Both the position numbers and the translations under genes were made by a program. DNA of 6,259 nucleotides from Lachnoclostridium sp. UBA1434 (lineage in GTDB: Bacteria; Bacillota; Clostridia; Lachnospirales; Lachnospiraceae), in contig DCTS01000054.1 in the NCBI GenBank assembly GCA_002329645.1, forward strand, positions 7,019-13,277, in the 5' to 3' direction. The notes below the pieces were generated by a model. The model was not told the DNA's origin and made no database searches. It saw only the letters and a program-made list of their open reading frames with translations. Shown here piece by piece: positions 5,094 through 6,259 of the stretch (its first letter is position 1; each line of letters opens with the position of its first letter).

Positions 5094-6259
5094 ATGAATT
5101 TGCCGGTAGAGTTTATGGACAGAATGAGAAGGTTGTTAGGGGAGGAATTTGAAGAGTTCATAAGTAACTATTCAAAGCCTTACCTTGGAGGTATTCGTGT
5201 TAATACTGCGAGGATTTCCCCTGATGAATTCAAAAAAATCTGTCCATTTAAATTGAAAAGAATACCATGGATTCACAATGGTTATTATTACGAGGAAGAT
5301 ACCCAGCCTGCAAGGCACCCGCATTATTATGCCGGGCTGTATTATATACAGGAGCCTAGCGCAATGACGCCGGCAAGCCTGCTTCCCGTAACCCCGGGAG
5401 ATAAAATATTGGATCTGTGTGCAGCACCGGGCGGAAAGAGTACGGAGCTTGGGGCAAGGCTTAAGGGAAAGGGCATGTTGGTTGCCAATGACATAAGCGT
5501 CTCAAGAGCCAGAGCCTTGATAAAAAATATTGAGCTGTTCGGAATTAGCAATGCAATTATAATGTCCGAAGATCCCAAAAGGCTGGTTGGGCATTTTTAT
5601 GAATATTTTGATAAGATACTTGTTGATGCTCCCTGCTCGGGGGAAGGTATGTTCAGAAAAAGCCCTGCAATCATGAAGAACTGGGAGCAGTACGGCGTGG
5701 ATTATTATAACAGGCTGCAAAAGGATATTATCATATCGGCTGCTCAGATGCTTAAGCCCGGGGGATATATGCTGTACTCAACCTGCACCTTTTCACCGGA
5801 GGAGAATGAGGGTACGATATCATATCTTCTGGATAAATTTCCGGAGTTTAGGGTGGTTGATGCACTTCATACGGAACATTATGAGAATGGGTCTGTTTCA
5901 TACGAAGGCTTTTGCAAAGGCAGGCCGGATTGGGTTGAAGGCGGCAGGCCTGAGCTTAAGAATTGTATAAGGCTATGGCCGCACCGTATTGATGCGGAAG
6001 GCCATTTCATTGCACTGCTTAAGAAGGAAGCATCCATCCCTGGGCAGGAGGATGAATCATCGGCTGCAGTTCAGATGAATACAGGAAATAGTAGTAATAA
6101 AAATATTATGTCAACTTTTTATATGCCTTCATCTAATAAAGGCAAAGCCTGCGTTGGCAAAGGTACTGCCATAGGCAAAGGTATTGCCATAGGCAAAGGT
6201 ACTGCCATTGGCAAAGGTACTGCCATAGGCAAAGGTATTGCCATAGGCAAAGATATTGC
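5094..6259 (+). CDS. RsmF/NSUN-type RNA m5C methyltransferase, 3' end outside window
   Basis: An open frame of 388 codons starts at ATG 5094 (GGAGTG 5 bases upstream) and runs off the right edge without a stop. It is a SAM-dependent cytosine-C5 RNA methyltransferase of the NOL1/NOP2/Sun family. Motifs: the N-terminal RNA-recognition part with GGIRVNT (32-38); YYIQEPSAM (83-91); SAM motif I DLCAAPGGKST (107-117); NDIS; motif IV DAPCSGEGMFRK (178-189, Cys181 for product release); and motif VI YSTCTFSPEENE (228-239, catalytic Cys231). RLWPH (293-297) and EGHF (302-305) close the catalytic domain as in RsmF/YebU-like enzymes, which then continue into C-terminal RNA-binding domains. Instead of going straight on, the linker after residue 312 is polar and low-complexity, then enters a tandem hexapeptide repeat from residue 355. 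Substrate (16S rRNA or tRNA) cannot be told. It lies 25 bases after relQ, in the same operon. Confidence 0.92.
   Translation, partial: MNLPVEFMDRMRRLLGEEFEEFISNYSKPYLGGIRVNTARISPDEFKKICPFKLKRIPWIHNGYYYEEDTQPARHPHYYAGLYYIQEPSAMTPASLLPVTPGDKILDLCAAPGGKSTELGARLKGKGMLVANDISVSRARALIKNIELFGISNAIIMSEDPKRLVGHFYEYFDKILVDAPCSGEGMFRKSPAIMKNWEQYGVDYYNRLQKDIIISAAQMLKPGGYMLYSTCTFSPEENEGTISYLLDKFPEFRVVDALHTEHYENGSVSYEGFCKGRPDWVEGGRPELKNCIRLWPHRIDAEGHFIALLKKEASIPGQEDESSAAVQMNTGNSSNKNIMSTFYMPSSNKGKACVGKGTAIGKGIAIGKGTAIGKGTAIGKGIAIGKDI
6141..6259 (+). repeat. 18-bp in-frame tandem repeat within the m5C methyltransferase gene
   Basis: Five full 18-base units (6156-6173, 6174-6191, 6192-6209, 6210-6227, 6228-6245) are preceded by a degenerate 15-base unit (6141-6155) and followed by a partial one (6246-6259) cut by the window edge. 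The unit is GGCAAAGGTACTGCCATA and encodes GKGTAI. Variants differ by ACT/ATT (Thr/Ile) and ATA/ATT (silent). Units 1 and 4 are identical and so are units 2 and 5, which points to a higher-order three-unit (54-base) duplication. Each junction contains TGCC-ATA-GGCA or a close variant, able to form a tiny hairpin. Confidence 0.97.

Overview
The window looks like part of the chromosome of a low-to-moderate-GC Firmicute of class Clostridia, most likely a Lachnospiraceae relative. The reasons are the order dnaK-dnaJ-prmA-rsmE, AGGAGG-type ribosome binding sites, a RelQ-type alarmone synthetase and the protein sequences themselves. Taxon assignment is inference from gene content. All genes lie on the plus strand. 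I see no insertion sequence, CRISPR array, tRNA or rRNA gene.

Region 1 (1-2150) is the chaperone block. It holds the 3' third of dnaK, a 314-base gap with a long hairpin and AT-rich palindromic repeats, and then a complete dnaJ closed by a hairpin terminator. Region 2 (2160-3400) holds prmA, the ribosomal protein L11 methyltransferase. It has an unusual leader with a structured element, a possible 14-codon leader ORF and no normally spaced Shine-Dalgarno sequence, and it ends at its own terminator. Region 3 (3420-6259) opens with a strong extended -10 promoter. A LexA-type palindrome (GAAC-N4-GTTC) overlaps its -35 box and spacer. The promoter drives a tight operon: rsmE (16S rRNA m3U methyltransferase), a relQ-like (p)ppGpp synthetase, and an RsmF/NSUN-type RNA m5C methyltransferase that runs off the window.

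The common theme is protein folding and ribosome maturation: DnaK/DnaJ fold client proteins, PrmA modifies L11, RsmE and the m5C methyltransferase modify RNA, and the RelQ-like enzyme makes the alarmone that slows ribosome production. In Bacillus subtilis, rsmE in this cluster is followed by the tRNA thiomethyltransferase gene mtaB (yqeV). Here an alarmone synthetase and an m5C methyltransferase follow instead.

The points most worth a second look are: (a) the in-frame 18-bp tandem repeat at the right edge, which adds Gly-Lys-Gly-Thr/Ile-Ala-Ile hexapeptides to the methyltransferase; (b) the candidate SOS box on the rsmE-relQ promoter; (c) the palindromic repeats between dnaK and dnaJ; and (d) the prmA leader. 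Most of the window is conserved housekeeping sequence. I found no clearly novel multi-gene system.
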